A DNA stretch of 53,423 nt from Streptomyces longispororuber (GTDB taxonomy: Bacteria; Actinomycetota; Actinomycetes; Streptomycetales; Streptomycetaceae): assembly GCF_014656095.1 (NCBI RefSeq), contig NZ_BNBT01000051.1:1-53423 (forward strand). The letters run 5' to 3'. The translations under genes and the position numbers were made by a program. Shown one piece after another: positions 1 through 8,323 of this stretch. How positions within the stretch are numbered: position 1 is the stretch's first letter; every line of letters starts with the position of its first letter. The notes beneath the pieces were generated by a model that did not search any database, was not told the DNA's origin, and worked only from the letters and a program-made list of their open reading frames with translations.

Positions 1-1932
1 GTCGCGGGCGCGGCGGCGGCGCGCGCGGTCGCGGGCGTGCGGGGCGCGGGCGGGCTCCCGCGTCCGGCCGGGCAGCGTCCGCTCGTTGAGGTAGGCGCCC
101 ACCAGCGCGTCCTGGATCACCGTCTCCTCCAGCGCCAGGTCGGCGGTGCGCCAGTCCTCGACGGTGGCCCGTACGGCGGCCGCGTCGACGGTGAAGGTGA
201 CCATGGGCACGTCGCCGACCAGCAGGTCCGCGATCTCGCCGTCGACGGCGGCGCGGTCCGTGGGCGCGCCGGGCAGCACCTCGGCGTTGCGGCGCAGGAT
301 GTCCCGGGCCCGCGCGACGGCCGCCGGCTCGTCGTGCAGCGAGGCCGGGTGCCACAGCATCCTGCCGATGTCGACGTACGCCTGCGTCGGGCGCGGGATG
401 CGCCGCGCGGTGACGCCCTCGAAGCGGCCCAGCAGGCGGTACGGGTCGCTCCCCGGCCGGCGCAGGTGCGCGGTCATCTCGCGGAACCCGGCGAGGACCC
501 GGTCCCAGTACGCGCTCAGGACCGGTTCCGGGCCGGGGTGGTTGCCCGCGGCGGGCAGGGGCGCGAGGTCCACCCGGAAGCGGGCCGCCGCGGTGCCGCC
601 GTCCGCGATCACCGGGTGCGGGATCAGCGGCTGCTGGCCGGGCAGCGCCCCGACGCCGGAGATGTCCACGCCGCCGAGGGCGAAGCCGGTGCCGCGTACG
701 GGCAGCAGGCCGGTGCGCAGCACCGTGCGGCGGATGGCGGCGGCCGCGACGTCGACCGCGTCGCCGCGGCCGCTGGGCGGGAAGGGCGCGGGGGCGTCGA
801 AGAGCGTCTCGGCGTCGACGATCACCGCCGCGGGACCCGCGGCGATCATGTTCTCGGCGTGCATGTCGGTGCCGCCGGTGAGGCGCAGGAGAGCCAGCCA
901 GTGGCCGACGCCCCTGTAGAACGCGGCGAGTTCGGCGTCGTCCGCGCAGTAGCGGTGGCGGACGAAGGCGGCCCAGCCGTAGCCGTCGCGCGCCAGGGTC
1001 CGCGGCACCCGGATGCGCCGCTCCGGCGGCGGGGCGCCGGGGAAGTCCGCGAACACCTCGTCCAGGAGCGCGCCCAGCGCCACGTCGGCCCCGGACGGGC
1101 GGGGCTTGTACATGACGGTGCCACCGGTGAGGTCGACCCGGCTGACGGTCAGGCCGCCCCGGTGGCTGTCGCCCGCGCCGAAGGTGACCGCGCGCACCTC
1201 CCCCGGCGGGGCGCCGAGGAGCGGGCGCAGCAGGGCGCGGTCCGCGGCGAGGCGCCGCGCGAAGGTGGCCGTCGCCGCGACCGACAGGCGCGCCACGGAG
1301 GCGATCCGCGCGGCGAGGCCCGGGTAGCGGGGGGCCAGGGAGGCGAGGTAGCCGTCCTCGGAGGCCCGCTCGATGAACGCGGCCCACGTGGCGTGCCCGG
1401 CGTCGGCCGCCGGGCCCGGGGCGGTGGCCGCTTCGCCGCGGGCCGCGGGGCGCGGTGCCGTGGTTTCTTCACCGTGGGCCGCGGGGCCCGGGACGACGGT
1501 GGGTTCGCCCTGGGCCACCGGGCCCGGGCCCGTGGTTCCTTCGCCGCGGGCCCCGGGGCCCGGACCTGCGGCCCGTTCGCCCTCGGCCAGGCGCAGCGCG
1601 TGCAGCTCGATCAGGAAGAGGCGGGACAACTTCGCGTGCAGCGACTGGAGCAGGGCGGTGTGCCCGGCCTCCAGCACCACCTCCCGTTCTCCGGCGCCGA
1701 GCGCCGGGACGGAGGCCAGGCGGCGGGCGAGCTCGTCCCGCCAGGGCCGGGCGAGGGCGCGTACGGGCCGGTCGAACCACCGCCCCTCGTCACCGGAGGC
1801 CACCGACTCCTGCTCCGCCTGCCGGGGCGCCATCCGCTCCGGCTCCGCCTGCTGTGGCCCCGGTTCCTGCGGCTCCGCCGCCCTCGGCCCTTGTCTCCTC
1901 CGCCCGGCTGCCTTCGGCCCGGTTCCCGTCAC
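1..1932 (-). CDS. Class II lanthipeptide synthetase LanM, N-terminal part (cut by window edge)
   Basis: The gene runs off the left edge, so only about 644 codons of the N-terminal dehydratase half are visible and the zinc cyclase half lies outside. The reading frame contains VMYKPRP near 1095-1113 and LTGGTDMHAENMIA near 845-886, both typical of the LanM dehydratase (DUF4135) domain. LanM phosphorylates and eliminates Ser/Thr of the precursor and then closes thioether rings. I place the start at the GTG at 1932 (GGGGGCGG just upstream); the ATG at 1833 is an alternative. An unusual Gly/Pro/Ala-rich repeat linker (about 1405-1590) interrupts the N-terminal part. The precursor gene sits 120 nt upstream in the same direction. 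LanM is the best family match; assignment would be firmer with the cyclase half. Confidence 0.88.
   Translation of the reverse strand, partial: MTGTGPKAAGRRRQGPRAAEPQEPGPQQAEPERMAPRQAEQESVASGDEGRWFDRPVRALARPWRDELARRLASVPALGAGEREVVLEAGHTALLQSLHAKLSRLFLIELHALRLAEGERAAGPGPGARGEGTTGPGPVAQGEPTVVPGPAAHGEETTAPRPAARGEAATAPGPAADAGHATWAAFIERASEDGYLASLAPRYPGLAARIASVARLSVAATATFARRLAADRALLRPLLGAPPGEVRAVTFGAGDSHRGGLTVSRVDLTGGTVMYKPRPSGADVALGALLDEVFADFPGAPPPERRIRVPRTLARDGYGWAAFVRHRYCADDAELAAFYRGVGHWLALLRLTGGTDMHAENMIAAGPAAVIVDAETLFDAPAPFPPSGRGDAVDVAAAAIRRTVLRTGLLPVRGTGFALGGVDISGVGALPGQQPLIPHPVIADGGTAAARFRVDLAPLPAAGNHPGPEPVLSAYWDRVLAGFREMTAHLRRPGSDPYRLLGRFEGVTARRIPRPTQAYVDIGRMLWHPASLHDEPAAVARARDILRRNAEVLPGAPTDRAAVDGEIADLLVGDVPMVTFTVDAAAVRATVEDWRTADLALEETVIQDALVGAYLNERTLPGRTREPARAPHARDRARRRRARD
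1405..1590 (-). repeat. Degenerate coding repeat inside the LanM gene
   Basis: Four to five imperfect copies of a unit of about 12 codons encode segments such as PGPAARGEETT, GPGPVAQGEPTVV and APRPAARGEAAT. The result is a Pro/Gly/Ala/Glu-rich linker between two ordinary helical parts of the LanM N-terminal region. It looks like local tandem expansion rather than a separate domain. Confidence 0.7.
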
Positions 1933-1982
1933 TGTCCACCGCCCCCGTCCCCGCGCCCGCTGATGCCCTTGAGCGACCCCGG

Positions 1983-2026
1983 CGGGCGGGGCGCGACTGC
2001 CTGGTCAGACGGTCGCGCCCCGCCCG
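1983..2026 (-). promoter_or_regulatory. Hairpin between lanthipeptide precursor and LanM genes
   Basis: A perfect 15-bp inverted repeat (arms 1983-1997 and 2012-2026, 14-nt loop) lies 27 nt after the precursor stop codon and about 50 nt before the LanM start. There is no T-run. Such hairpins between precursor and enzyme genes commonly act as partial terminators or protect the precursor mRNA 3' end, giving more precursor than enzyme. That role is inferred here. Confidence 0.75.
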
Positions 2027-2052
2027 TCACGGGCCCCACGACAGCGCGGCGG

Positions 2053-2253
2053 TCAACAGCAGTAACTGCCGTGCGACCCGCTCGGGCTCGAGCAGTAGCC
2101 GTACAGGGAGTCGCTCGGGTCGGTGAGCGCGGCCTCGGCCGCGGCGCCGCCGACGTAGAGCGGCCCGGCCGGGTTCGTCTGGCCGTACGCGCTCTCGGCG
2201 CCGGACAGCCAGGCTTCGAGCACGGCGTCGGTGTGGGCACGGGTCTGGGGCAT
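2053..2253 (-). CDS. Class II lanthipeptide precursor peptide (LanA), 66 aa
   Basis: This encodes a 66-residue peptide with an acidic, helical-looking leader (MPQTRAHTDAVLEAWLSGAE) and a Ser/Cys-rich C-terminus ending DSLYGYCSSPSGSHGSYCC. The three Cys (54, 65, 66) and at least six Ser/Thr could form up to three lanthionine-type rings. A GG at residues 35-36 is a possible leader cleavage site; the true processing point cannot be fixed from sequence. The start ATG has a good GGAGG 7 nt upstream. It lies directly upstream of the LanM gene on the same strand. I do not recognise the core as a known lantibiotic. Small size alone would make it doubtful, but position, composition and ribosome site agree. 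Confidence 0.85.
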   Translation of the reverse strand: MPQTRAHTDAVLEAWLSGAESAYGQTNPAGPLYVGGAAAEAALTDPSDSLYGYCSSPSGSHGSYCC

Positions 2254-2439
2254 GAGCGGCCTCCGGGTACGGGGGGGGACAGGTTGCCGAGCCCGAGTAT
2301 CACCGGACGCGGGTCCTCCGCAGGCGGCCTAACCGGCCACAGTCCCGCGGCCCCCGCGCGCTCCCGGACGTCCCGGTCCTCGACCTCGTCCCGGCCCCGT
2401 CCCCGTCCCCGGGCCCGTACGGCCCAAGACCCCGGCGGG

Positions 2440-2904
2440 TCACACGCCCATGGAGGCCAGCTCCATCGCGGTGCGGTAGTTGCGGGCCGCGTTGACGACG
2501 CAGACGCGGTAGGTGCGGTTCTCCTTGACGGCGAGGAAGTAGTCGCGGAGCTGCTTCCAGTAGGAGCGCAGATAGCTGAGCCCCGGCACGAACCCCGGCG
2601 GCCGCGGGACGAGCGCGAACGCCTCCGAGCAGCGCAGGATCTCCCCCGTGGCCTGGGAGAGGACGTCGGCGACGTCCGTGTTCATGTCCCAGCCCGCGGC
2701 CTGGTCGGGCCAGATCGCGGCCGCGATCTGGCGCAGGCGGTCCTGCTCCTCCGGGGGCAGGGAGCCGAACGCGACGGCCTGCGTGGACGCGGGAGGGGCC
2801 GCGCGGGTCACCGCGTAGGCCGTCCCCAGCGTGCCGGTGGCGAGCAGGCCGCCCACCACCAGGGCCGCCACCGCGGGTATCGGACGGATCCGCCGAGTCT
2901 TCAT
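2440..2904 (-). CDS. Membrane-anchored or secreted protein of unknown function, 154 aa
   Basis: The protein begins MKTRRIRPIPAVAALVVGGL, a basic stretch followed by a hydrophobic segment (about residues 10-31), so it is either secreted or anchored by its N-terminus with the rest outside. The remaining 120 residues are soluble and helical-looking, with two Cys (in ILRCSEA and YRVCVVN) that could form a disulfide. No family is recognised. It lies 187 nt upstream of the lanthipeptide precursor on the same strand, so it may belong to that locus (immunity or processing), but nothing in the sequence proves this. Confidence 0.7.
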   Translation of the reverse strand: MKTRRIRPIPAVAALVVGGLLATGTLGTAYAVTRAAPPASTQAVAFGSLPPEEQDRLRQIAAAIWPDQAAGWDMNTDVADVLSQATGEILRCSEAFALVPRPPGFVPGLSYLRSYWKQLRDYFLAVKENRTYRVCVVNAARNYRTAMELASMGV

Positions 2905-3034
2905 TCCTGCCCCCTCGCTCGTTCGACCGTACGTGCCAGCCGACCGTCACACGGCGGCGCGGCCCGGGCAACGGCAGCATCCCGTGATGGCCGGATCGCG
3001 CCCCTGGACGCCCGGCGCGGCACTGTTGCACGAC

Positions 3035-3080
3035 GGCGGCGGGCCCCCGCTCCGTCCGGTGGAGGCGGGGGCCCGTCGCC
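3035..3080 (-). terminator. Terminator hairpin downstream of htpG
   Basis: GC-rich inverted repeat with arms 3035-3050 and 3065-3080 (16 pairs including one G-T) and a 14-nt loop, about 60 nt past the htpG stop codon. It separates htpG from the lanthipeptide-side genes that follow on the same strand. No T-run, as is usual in streptomycetes. Confidence 0.7.
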
Positions 3081-3142
3081 CGGAGGCCGTCAGCCGCGGG
3101 CCGTCATGCGCGTCCGGACACGCCCAGATCGCGCGGGCACGC

Positions 3143-4975
3143 TCAGATCGTGCGGCTGAGGCGGTCGGCGAGCAGGGTGGCGAAGCGGGCCGGGTCCGCC
3201 AGGTCCCCTCCCTCCGCGAGCAGCGCCGTGCCGTACAGCAGCTCGGCCATGTCGGTCAGGTCCGGGTCGTCGGCGCGCTTCTCGTACGCGGACCGCAACC
3301 CGCTGACCAGGGGGTGCTGCGGGTTCAGCTCCAGGATGCGCTTGACCGGCGGGAAGCCCTGGCCCATCGCCTTGTACACCTTCTCCAGCGCGGGCGTCAT
3401 GCCGTCGTTGTCGCTGACCAGGCAGGCCGGGGAGCTGGTCAGACGGGTCGTCAGGCGGACGTCCTTGACGTCGTCGAGGGTGTCGTTGAGCCAGCCGAGC
3501 ACCGCCTTGTACGCCTCGGTGTCCTCCTCGGAGACCTCCTCCTCGGCGGAGACGTCGGACTCGCCCCGGGTGACGGACTGGAACTCCTTGCCGTCGTACT
3601 CGTGCACCGTGTCGACCCAGATGTCGTCCACCGGGTCGGTGAGCAGCAGGACCTCGTAGTCCTTGGCCTTCAGCGCCTCGATGTGCGGGGAGTTCTCGAT
3701 CTGGGCGCGGCTCTCGCCGGTGACGTAGTAGATCTTGTTCTGGCCGTCCTTCATCCGGGAGACGTAGTCGGCCAGCGTGGTGGGCTCGTCGCCGGCGGTC
3801 GAGGCGAACGAGGCGATGTCGAGGATCGCCTTGTGGTTCTCGGACCCGTCGAGCAGCCCCTCCTTCACGGCGGCGCCGAACTCCCGCCAGAAGGTGCGGT
3901 ACTTCTCGGCGTCGTTCGTCATGAGGTCCTTGATGGTGGACAGGACCTTCTTGGCGAGGCGGCGGCGGATGAGCTGAATGTGCCGGTCCTGCTGGAGGAT
4001 CTCGCGGGAGACGTTCAGCGACAGGTCGGCGGCGTCCACGACGCCCTTGACGAAGCGCAGGTGGTCCGGCAGCAGCTCCCGGCTGTCGTCCATGATGAAC
4101 ACGCGCTTGACGTAGAGCTGGACGCCGTGGCGGGCGTCGCGCTGGAAGAGGTCGCGCGGGGCGCGGGACGGGATGAACAGCAGCGCCTCGTACTCGAAGG
4201 TGCCCTCCGCCCGCATCGGGATGATCTCCAGCGGGTCGGCCCAGTCGTGGGTGATGTGCCGGTAGAACTCGCGGTACTCCTCGTCCTTGACGTCGGACCG
4301 CGGGCGCGCCCACAGCGCCTTCATCGAGTTGAGGGTCTCCTCGCCCATGCGGATGGGGAAGGAGATGAAGTCCGAGTACCGCTTGACGACCTCGCGGATC
4401 TTCTGGTCGTCGGTGTAGTCGTGGAGGGCGTCCTCCTCGTCGGCGGGGCGCAGGTGGACGGTGACCGCCGTGCCCTCCGGCGCGTCCTCGACGGTCTCGA
4501 TCGTGTACGTGCCGCCGCCGTCCGACTCCCAGCGGACGCCCTCGTCCTCGCCGGCCTTGCGCGTGAGCAGGGTGACCTTCTCCGCGACCATGAAGACGGA
4601 GTAGAAGCCCACGCCGAACTGGCCGATCAGCTCGGCCGACTCCTTGTTCTCCTTCAGCCGGCGCAGCATCTCGGCCGTACCGGAGCGGGCGATGGTGCCG
4701 ATGAGGCCCACCACGTCCTCGCGCGACATGCCGATGCCGTTGTCCCGCACGGTCAGGGTGCGGGCCTCCTTGTCGACCTCGATGGCGATGTGCAGGTCGT
4801 CCGCGGCCTTGAGGCTCTCGTCCTTGAGGCCGGCGAGGCGCCGCTTGTCCAGGGCGTCGGAGGCATTGGAGATCAGCTCACGCAGGAAGACTTCCTTGTG
4901 GGAGTAGATCGAGTGGACCATCAACTGCAGGAGTTGCCGCGCTTCAGCCTGAAACTCCAGCGTCTCGGTGGTCAT
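3143..4975 (-). CDS. htpG: Molecular chaperone HtpG (bacterial Hsp90)
   Basis: A 610-residue Hsp90 homologue of normal bacterial length. The N-terminal GHKL ATPase motifs are all visible: LISNASDALDK near residue 36, DNGIGM near residue 80, and GQFGVGFYSVFM near residue 118. The middle domain (RAPRDLFQRD) and C-terminal dimerisation region follow. It is an ATP-driven cytoplasmic chaperone, usually stress-induced. The start ATG is preceded by AAAGGATG and the N-terminus METLEFQAEARQLLQLMVHSIYS-like sequence matches the family. It appears monocistronic, with a hairpin about 60 nt downstream. No heat-shock operator was identified upstream. Confidence 0.97.
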   Translation of the reverse strand: MTTETLEFQAEARQLLQLMVHSIYSHKEVFLRELISNASDALDKRRLAGLKDESLKAADDLHIAIEVDKEARTLTVRDNGIGMSREDVVGLIGTIARSGTAEMLRRLKENKESAELIGQFGVGFYSVFMVAEKVTLLTRKAGEDEGVRWESDGGGTYTIETVEDAPEGTAVTVHLRPADEEDALHDYTDDQKIREVVKRYSDFISFPIRMGEETLNSMKALWARPRSDVKDEEYREFYRHITHDWADPLEIIPMRAEGTFEYEALLFIPSRAPRDLFQRDARHGVQLYVKRVFIMDDSRELLPDHLRFVKGVVDAADLSLNVSREILQQDRHIQLIRRRLAKKVLSTIKDLMTNDAEKYRTFWREFGAAVKEGLLDGSENHKAILDIASFASTAGDEPTTLADYVSRMKDGQNKIYYVTGESRAQIENSPHIEALKAKDYEVLLLTDPVDDIWVDTVHEYDGKEFQSVTRGESDVSAEEEVSEEDTEAYKAVLGWLNDTLDDVKDVRLTTRLTSSPACLVSDNDGMTPALEKVYKAMGQGFPPVKRILELNPQHPLVSGLRSAYEKRADDPDLTDMAELLYGTALLAEGGDLADPARFATLLADRLSRTI

Positions 4976-5113
4976 GGCATCCTTTCTCGTCAGGTGGTGC
5001 GCGCGGGTCCGGGGCGCGGTTCACCTTCTGCCGCTGAGGACGAAGCGACACCCCCGTTTCGCGCACCTCGAATTTTGACATGTCGGTCACCGTCCGACCG
5101 CGCGTACGGCACA

Positions 5114-5977
5114 TCACCCGCTTCCCCGCACCTTCCGCTCCGGATCGCGCGCCTGCGCGCGCTCTTGGTGGAGCCGCTCCGCGAGGAAGGCGATGATCTC
5201 GTCGCGCGCCCGGGTGGTGGGGTGGCCCTCGCGGTCGACGAGGTGGGCCGTGACGACGCTGTGGGGGCAGCCGACGACGTCGCGGAAGAAGGGCGGCGGG
5301 TCGGTGTTCGCGGACGAGCCGGGCAGGACGCGGCCGTCGAAGGCGTCGCCCAGCAGTGCCCGGTAGGCCGCGAACCGGCGGCCGGTGCACCAGGTGTCGT
5401 CGTCGAAGCGGTAGGCCAGGACCGTCAGGCCGTCCCCGCGGACGCGGGCGGCGACGGCGGCCGCGTCGTCGGCGCTCAGCTCCAGGCCGCCGGGGTCGTC
5501 GAGCGGCAGCGACGGATGGTTCAGCACGGGGGCGACGACGACGGGTTCGAGGGCCATGGTCAGGGCGAAGTTGCCGGTGAAGCAGAGCCCCACGGCGCCG
5601 ACGCCCGGCCCGCCGCACTCGGCGTGGGCGCGGCGGGCCAGGCCGCGCAGCCAGGCGGTGACGGGGCTGGTGCCGCCCCCGGCGAAGGCCCGGAACTCGG
5701 CGCTGACGCAGGCGCGCCGGACGACGGTGTCCACGGCCTCGGCGCGCGGGTAGGCACCGTCGACGCCGAACAGGGACGGCATGTACACGGTGAAGCCGGA
5801 GTCGCGCAGCCACCGCCCGAACCGCGCGACGTCGGGGCTGATGCCCGGCATCTCCGGCATCAGGACGACGGCGGGGCCCGCCCCGGACACGTACACGGTC
5901 TTGCTCGTGCCGTCGACGTCGACGGCCCTGCGGTCGAAGTCCCGCAAGGGGTCGCCGCGGCCTCGTTCGGTTGTCAT
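5114..5977 (-). CDS. Dienelactone hydrolase family protein
   Basis: A 287-residue alpha/beta hydrolase. The nucleophile elbow is GAVGLCFTGNFAL, giving Cys132 as nucleophile as in dienelactone hydrolases (G-x-C-x-G). A C-terminal His is present in GCPHSVVTAHLVDREGHPT. These enzymes hydrolyse lactone or ester bonds in the cytoplasm, classically dienelactone to maleylacetate; the substrate here is unknown. The start MTTERGRGD was chosen because the frame further upstream runs antisense into the divergent regulator. The divergent GlxA-type regulator starts 130 nt away and is the likely controller. Confidence 0.88.
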   Translation of the reverse strand: MTTERGRGDPLRDFDRRAVDVDGTSKTVYVSGAGPAVVLMPEMPGISPDVARFGRWLRDSGFTVYMPSLFGVDGAYPRAEAVDTVVRRACVSAEFRAFAGGGTSPVTAWLRGLARRAHAECGGPGVGAVGLCFTGNFALTMALEPVVVAPVLNHPSLPLDDPGGLELSADDAAAVAARVRGDGLTVLAYRFDDDTWCTGRRFAAYRALLGDAFDGRVLPGSSANTDPPPFFRDVVGCPHSVVTAHLVDREGHPTTRARDEIIAFLAERLHQERAQARDPERKVRGSG

Positions 5978-6106
5978 GGCGGACAGGATGGCGAGAGGCT
6001 GTCCTCCCCCGGAAGCGGCGGCATCGCCAGGCTGCGGGGTGATACCGCCATCCCCGTCCACCGACCGCCCGTCGCCCGCCGCCCGCCTGCCCACCGGAGG
6101 TGCCCT

Positions 6107-7096
6107 GTGAGTCCGCTGCGCGTGAGTGTGCTGGCCTACCCCGGCTGCTTCGCGTCGGAGGTGTTCGGGGTCCTCGACCTGCTGACCATGGCCGGGCACG
6201 TGGCGGCGGCGCGGGGCGCGGACGGGCCGTCCTACGAGACGTCGGTCGTCTCGCCGCGCCGCCGGGTGTTCGCGTCCGGCGGCACACGCGTCGACGTCGC
6301 GGCGGTGCGGCCCGCGGACATGCTGCTCGTGCCGGGCTTCGCGCTCTCCCCCGCCCTCGACCTCGACGCGGTCCTGGCGGGCCTCGGGCCGGAGACCGCC
6401 GTGCTGCGCGCGCAGGCGGCGTCGGGGGCCGCGGTCGTCTCGATCTGCGTCGGCGCGTTCCTGCTCGCCGAAGCCGGCCTGCTGCGCGACCGCGAGGCGA
6501 CGACGTCCTGGCTGTACGCGGACCGGTTCGGGCGCCGGTACGCCGACGTGCGCCTCCGCCCGGAGCGGCTGGTCGTCACCGACCGGGGGGTGACGACCAC
6601 CGCGGCCTTCAGCGCGATGTACGACTTCGCGCTGCGGCTCGTCCGCGACCACGACGGCCCCGGCGTCGCCCGGGCCACGGCGCGCGTCGCGCTCCTCGAC
6701 GACGCGCGGTCCACGCAGTCCGCCTACGTCGACCCTGCCCTGCTGCCGGCCGTGGGCAGCGGCTTCTCGCTCCGGGTCAGGCGGTGGCTCGACCAGAACC
6801 TCGCGGTCCGCTACGACCTGCCCGCCCTCGCCCGGGCCTTCGGCGTCAGCCCCCGCACCATGCTCCGCCGCTTCAAGGGCGAGACCGGTGAGACGCCGTT
6901 GACGTATCTGCACACCGCCCGGGTGCGCCGGGCCCGCCTCCTGCTGGAGACGACCGACCGGACCGTCGCGAGCGTCGCCGCCGCCGTCGGGTACGGCGAC
7001 GCCGGGGCGTTCAGTACGGTGTTCACCCGGCACACGGGGCGCCGGCCGAGCGCGTACCGCACGGCCTTCCGCCGGTGCGACGACCGCGGGGAGTGA
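6107..7096 (+). CDS. GlxA/FtrA-type AraC family transcriptional regulator
   Basis: A 329-residue two-domain regulator. Residues about 1-190 form a DJ-1/PfpI-like (class I glutamine amidotransferase-like) domain with SICVGAFLLAEAGLL around the nucleophile-elbow Cys. Residues about 225-325 carry two AraC helix-turn-helix motifs (YDLPALARAFGVSPRTMLRRFK and TVASVAAAVGYGDAGAFSTVFTRHTGRRPSAYR). Starts at GTG 6107 with CCGGAGG 6 nt upstream. It diverges from the dienelactone hydrolase gene across 129 nt, a standard regulator-target layout. The ligand sensed by the N-terminal domain is unknown. Confidence 0.93.
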   Translation: MSPLRVSVLAYPGCFASEVFGVLDLLTMAGHVAAARGADGPSYETSVVSPRRRVFASGGTRVDVAAVRPADMLLVPGFALSPALDLDAVLAGLGPETAVLRAQAASGAAVVSICVGAFLLAEAGLLRDREATTSWLYADRFGRRYADVRLRPERLVVTDRGVTTTAAFSAMYDFALRLVRDHDGPGVARATARVALLDDARSTQSAYVDPALLPAVGSGFSLRVRRWLDQNLAVRYDLPALARAFGVSPRTMLRRFKGETGETPLTYLHTARVRRARLLLETTDRTVASVAAAVGYGDAGAFSTVFTRHTGRRPSAYRTAFRRCDDRGE

Positions 7097-7251
7097 GGCG
7101 GCCCCGCCTCGACACGGCCGAGGTGTCCCGGCCGGGGGCCCGGGCGGGGCGGCCGTCGGTCCGCCTCCGCCGCGGGCGGAAAACGGCACGGTGGTACGCC
7201 CGTTGTGGTTCCGTGGGCGGGTCGGGTCCCCACTGCGGAAGGACGAAGGCC

Positions 7252-8310
7252 ATGGCAGGCCCCCATCTCCATAACTCCTGTGTCTCCGGTGGCTGTTGCG
7301 TCTGCGGTGACTCCCGCGCGGCGCGTGCGGCGCGTGCTCCACAGGGGCCCCGGGTCTCCCGGCGGCAGGTGCTCGGCGCCGCGGGCCCCGCGGGCGCCGC
7401 GTCCGTGCCCGCGCCGAGCGCGGCGGCGGCCCGCGCCGAGTCCGCGGACGCCCTCTGGCCGACCGAGTTCCCGCTCCCCGACGGCTTCCGGCCCGAGGGC
7501 ATCGCGGTCGGGCCGGGGCCCTACGCGTGGTTCGGGTCACTCGGGGGCGGCTCCCTGTACCGCGCGAGCCTCGCCACCGGCCGGGGCGAGACCGTGGACA
7601 CCGGGACGGACGCGATGAGCATCGGCCTCAAGAGCGACCGGTACGGCCGGCTGTTCATCGCCGGCGGGCTCGCCCGCCACCTGCGCGTCGTCGAGGGCCG
7701 CAGCGGCCGGGTCCTCGCCACGTACGAGGTCGGCACCCCCGCCACCGTCGTCAACGACGTCGTCCTCACGCGCCGGGCCGCCTGGTTCACCGACTCCACC
7801 CAGCAGCAGGTGTACGGCCTGCCTCTGGGCCCGCGCGGTGAGCTGCCCGCCCCGCGGGACGTGGTGACGCTGCCGTTGCGGGGCGAGTGGGTCCAGGCCC
7901 CGGCCGACGGGTTCACCACCAACGGCCTGGCGCGGACGCCGGACGGCCGCGGCCTGCTCGTGATCAACGTCCACGCCCACGGCGGCAGCCTGTACTGCGT
8001 CGACCCGCGCACCGGTGACGCCCGCCGGGTCGACCTCGGCGCCCACAGGCTTCCCGACGGCGACGGCGCCCTCCTCCTCGGCCGCACCCTCTACGTCGTC
8101 CAGCAGCTCCAGAACGCCGTCGACGTGTTCCGCATGGACGCCACGGGCCTGCGCGGCACGGCGATCGCCCGGATCACGGACCCGCGCTTCCGCATCCCCA
8201 CGACCGTCGCCGCGTACGGGAACCGGCTCTACCTGCCCAACTCCCGCTTCAACGAGGAGCCCACGCCGACGACGCCGTACAACGCGGTGGCGGTGCGCCG
8301 GGTGCGCTGA
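7252..8310 (+). CDS. Tat-exported beta-propeller protein (SMP-30/gluconolactonase-like)
   Basis: A 352-residue protein with a twin-arginine signal (SRRQVLGAAGPAGAAS, about residues 36-55) and a cleavable-looking Ala-rich end. The mature part has repeated beta-propeller blades of the SMP-30/gluconolactonase type (FRPEGIAVGPGPYAWFGSLGGGSLYR; TVVNDVVLTRRAAWFTDS; LARTPDGRGLLVINVHAHGGSLYCVD). It is likely an extracellular enzyme or binding protein; the substrate is not predictable. Oddity: the N-terminal region ahead of the Tat motif is Cys-rich (SCVSGGCCVCGD). No other usable start lies between it and the Tat motif, and ATG 7252 has GGAAGG about 10 nt upstream. Homologues have sometimes been labelled superoxide dismutase, but no SOD motif is present. 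Confidence 0.82.
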   Translation: MAGPHLHNSCVSGGCCVCGDSRAARAARAPQGPRVSRRQVLGAAGPAGAASVPAPSAAAARAESADALWPTEFPLPDGFRPEGIAVGPGPYAWFGSLGGGSLYRASLATGRGETVDTGTDAMSIGLKSDRYGRLFIAGGLARHLRVVEGRSGRVLATYEVGTPATVVNDVVLTRRAAWFTDSTQQQVYGLPLGPRGELPAPRDVVTLPLRGEWVQAPADGFTTNGLARTPDGRGLLVINVHAHGGSLYCVDPRTGDARRVDLGAHRLPDGDGALLLGRTLYVVQQLQNAVDVFRMDATGLRGTAIARITDPRFRIPTTVAAYGNRLYLPNSRFNEEPTPTTPYNAVAVRRVR

Positions 8311-8323
8311 GGCCCAGTCGCGT

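Noticed and set aside
1..1932. LanM-like protein read as a class III LanKC enzyme
   Set aside because: The visible N-terminal half has the LanM dehydratase motifs (YKPRP, GGTDMHAENMIA) and not a lyase/kinase domain.
37..3159. Very long plus-strand open frame across the lanthipeptide region
   Set aside because: It mirrors the minus-strand LanM codons in a GC-rich genome, is Arg/Gly/Pro-rich and crosses several unrelated genes. The minus strand shows real LanM motifs.
2831..6106. Plus-strand open frame joined to the GlxA-type regulator
   Set aside because: The part before 6107 is antisense to htpG and the dienelactone hydrolase. The regulator has its own GTG with a ribosome site.
5978..7540. 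Upstream extension of the dienelactone hydrolase frame
   Set aside because: It runs antisense through the GlxA-type regulator and shows no protein-like composition.
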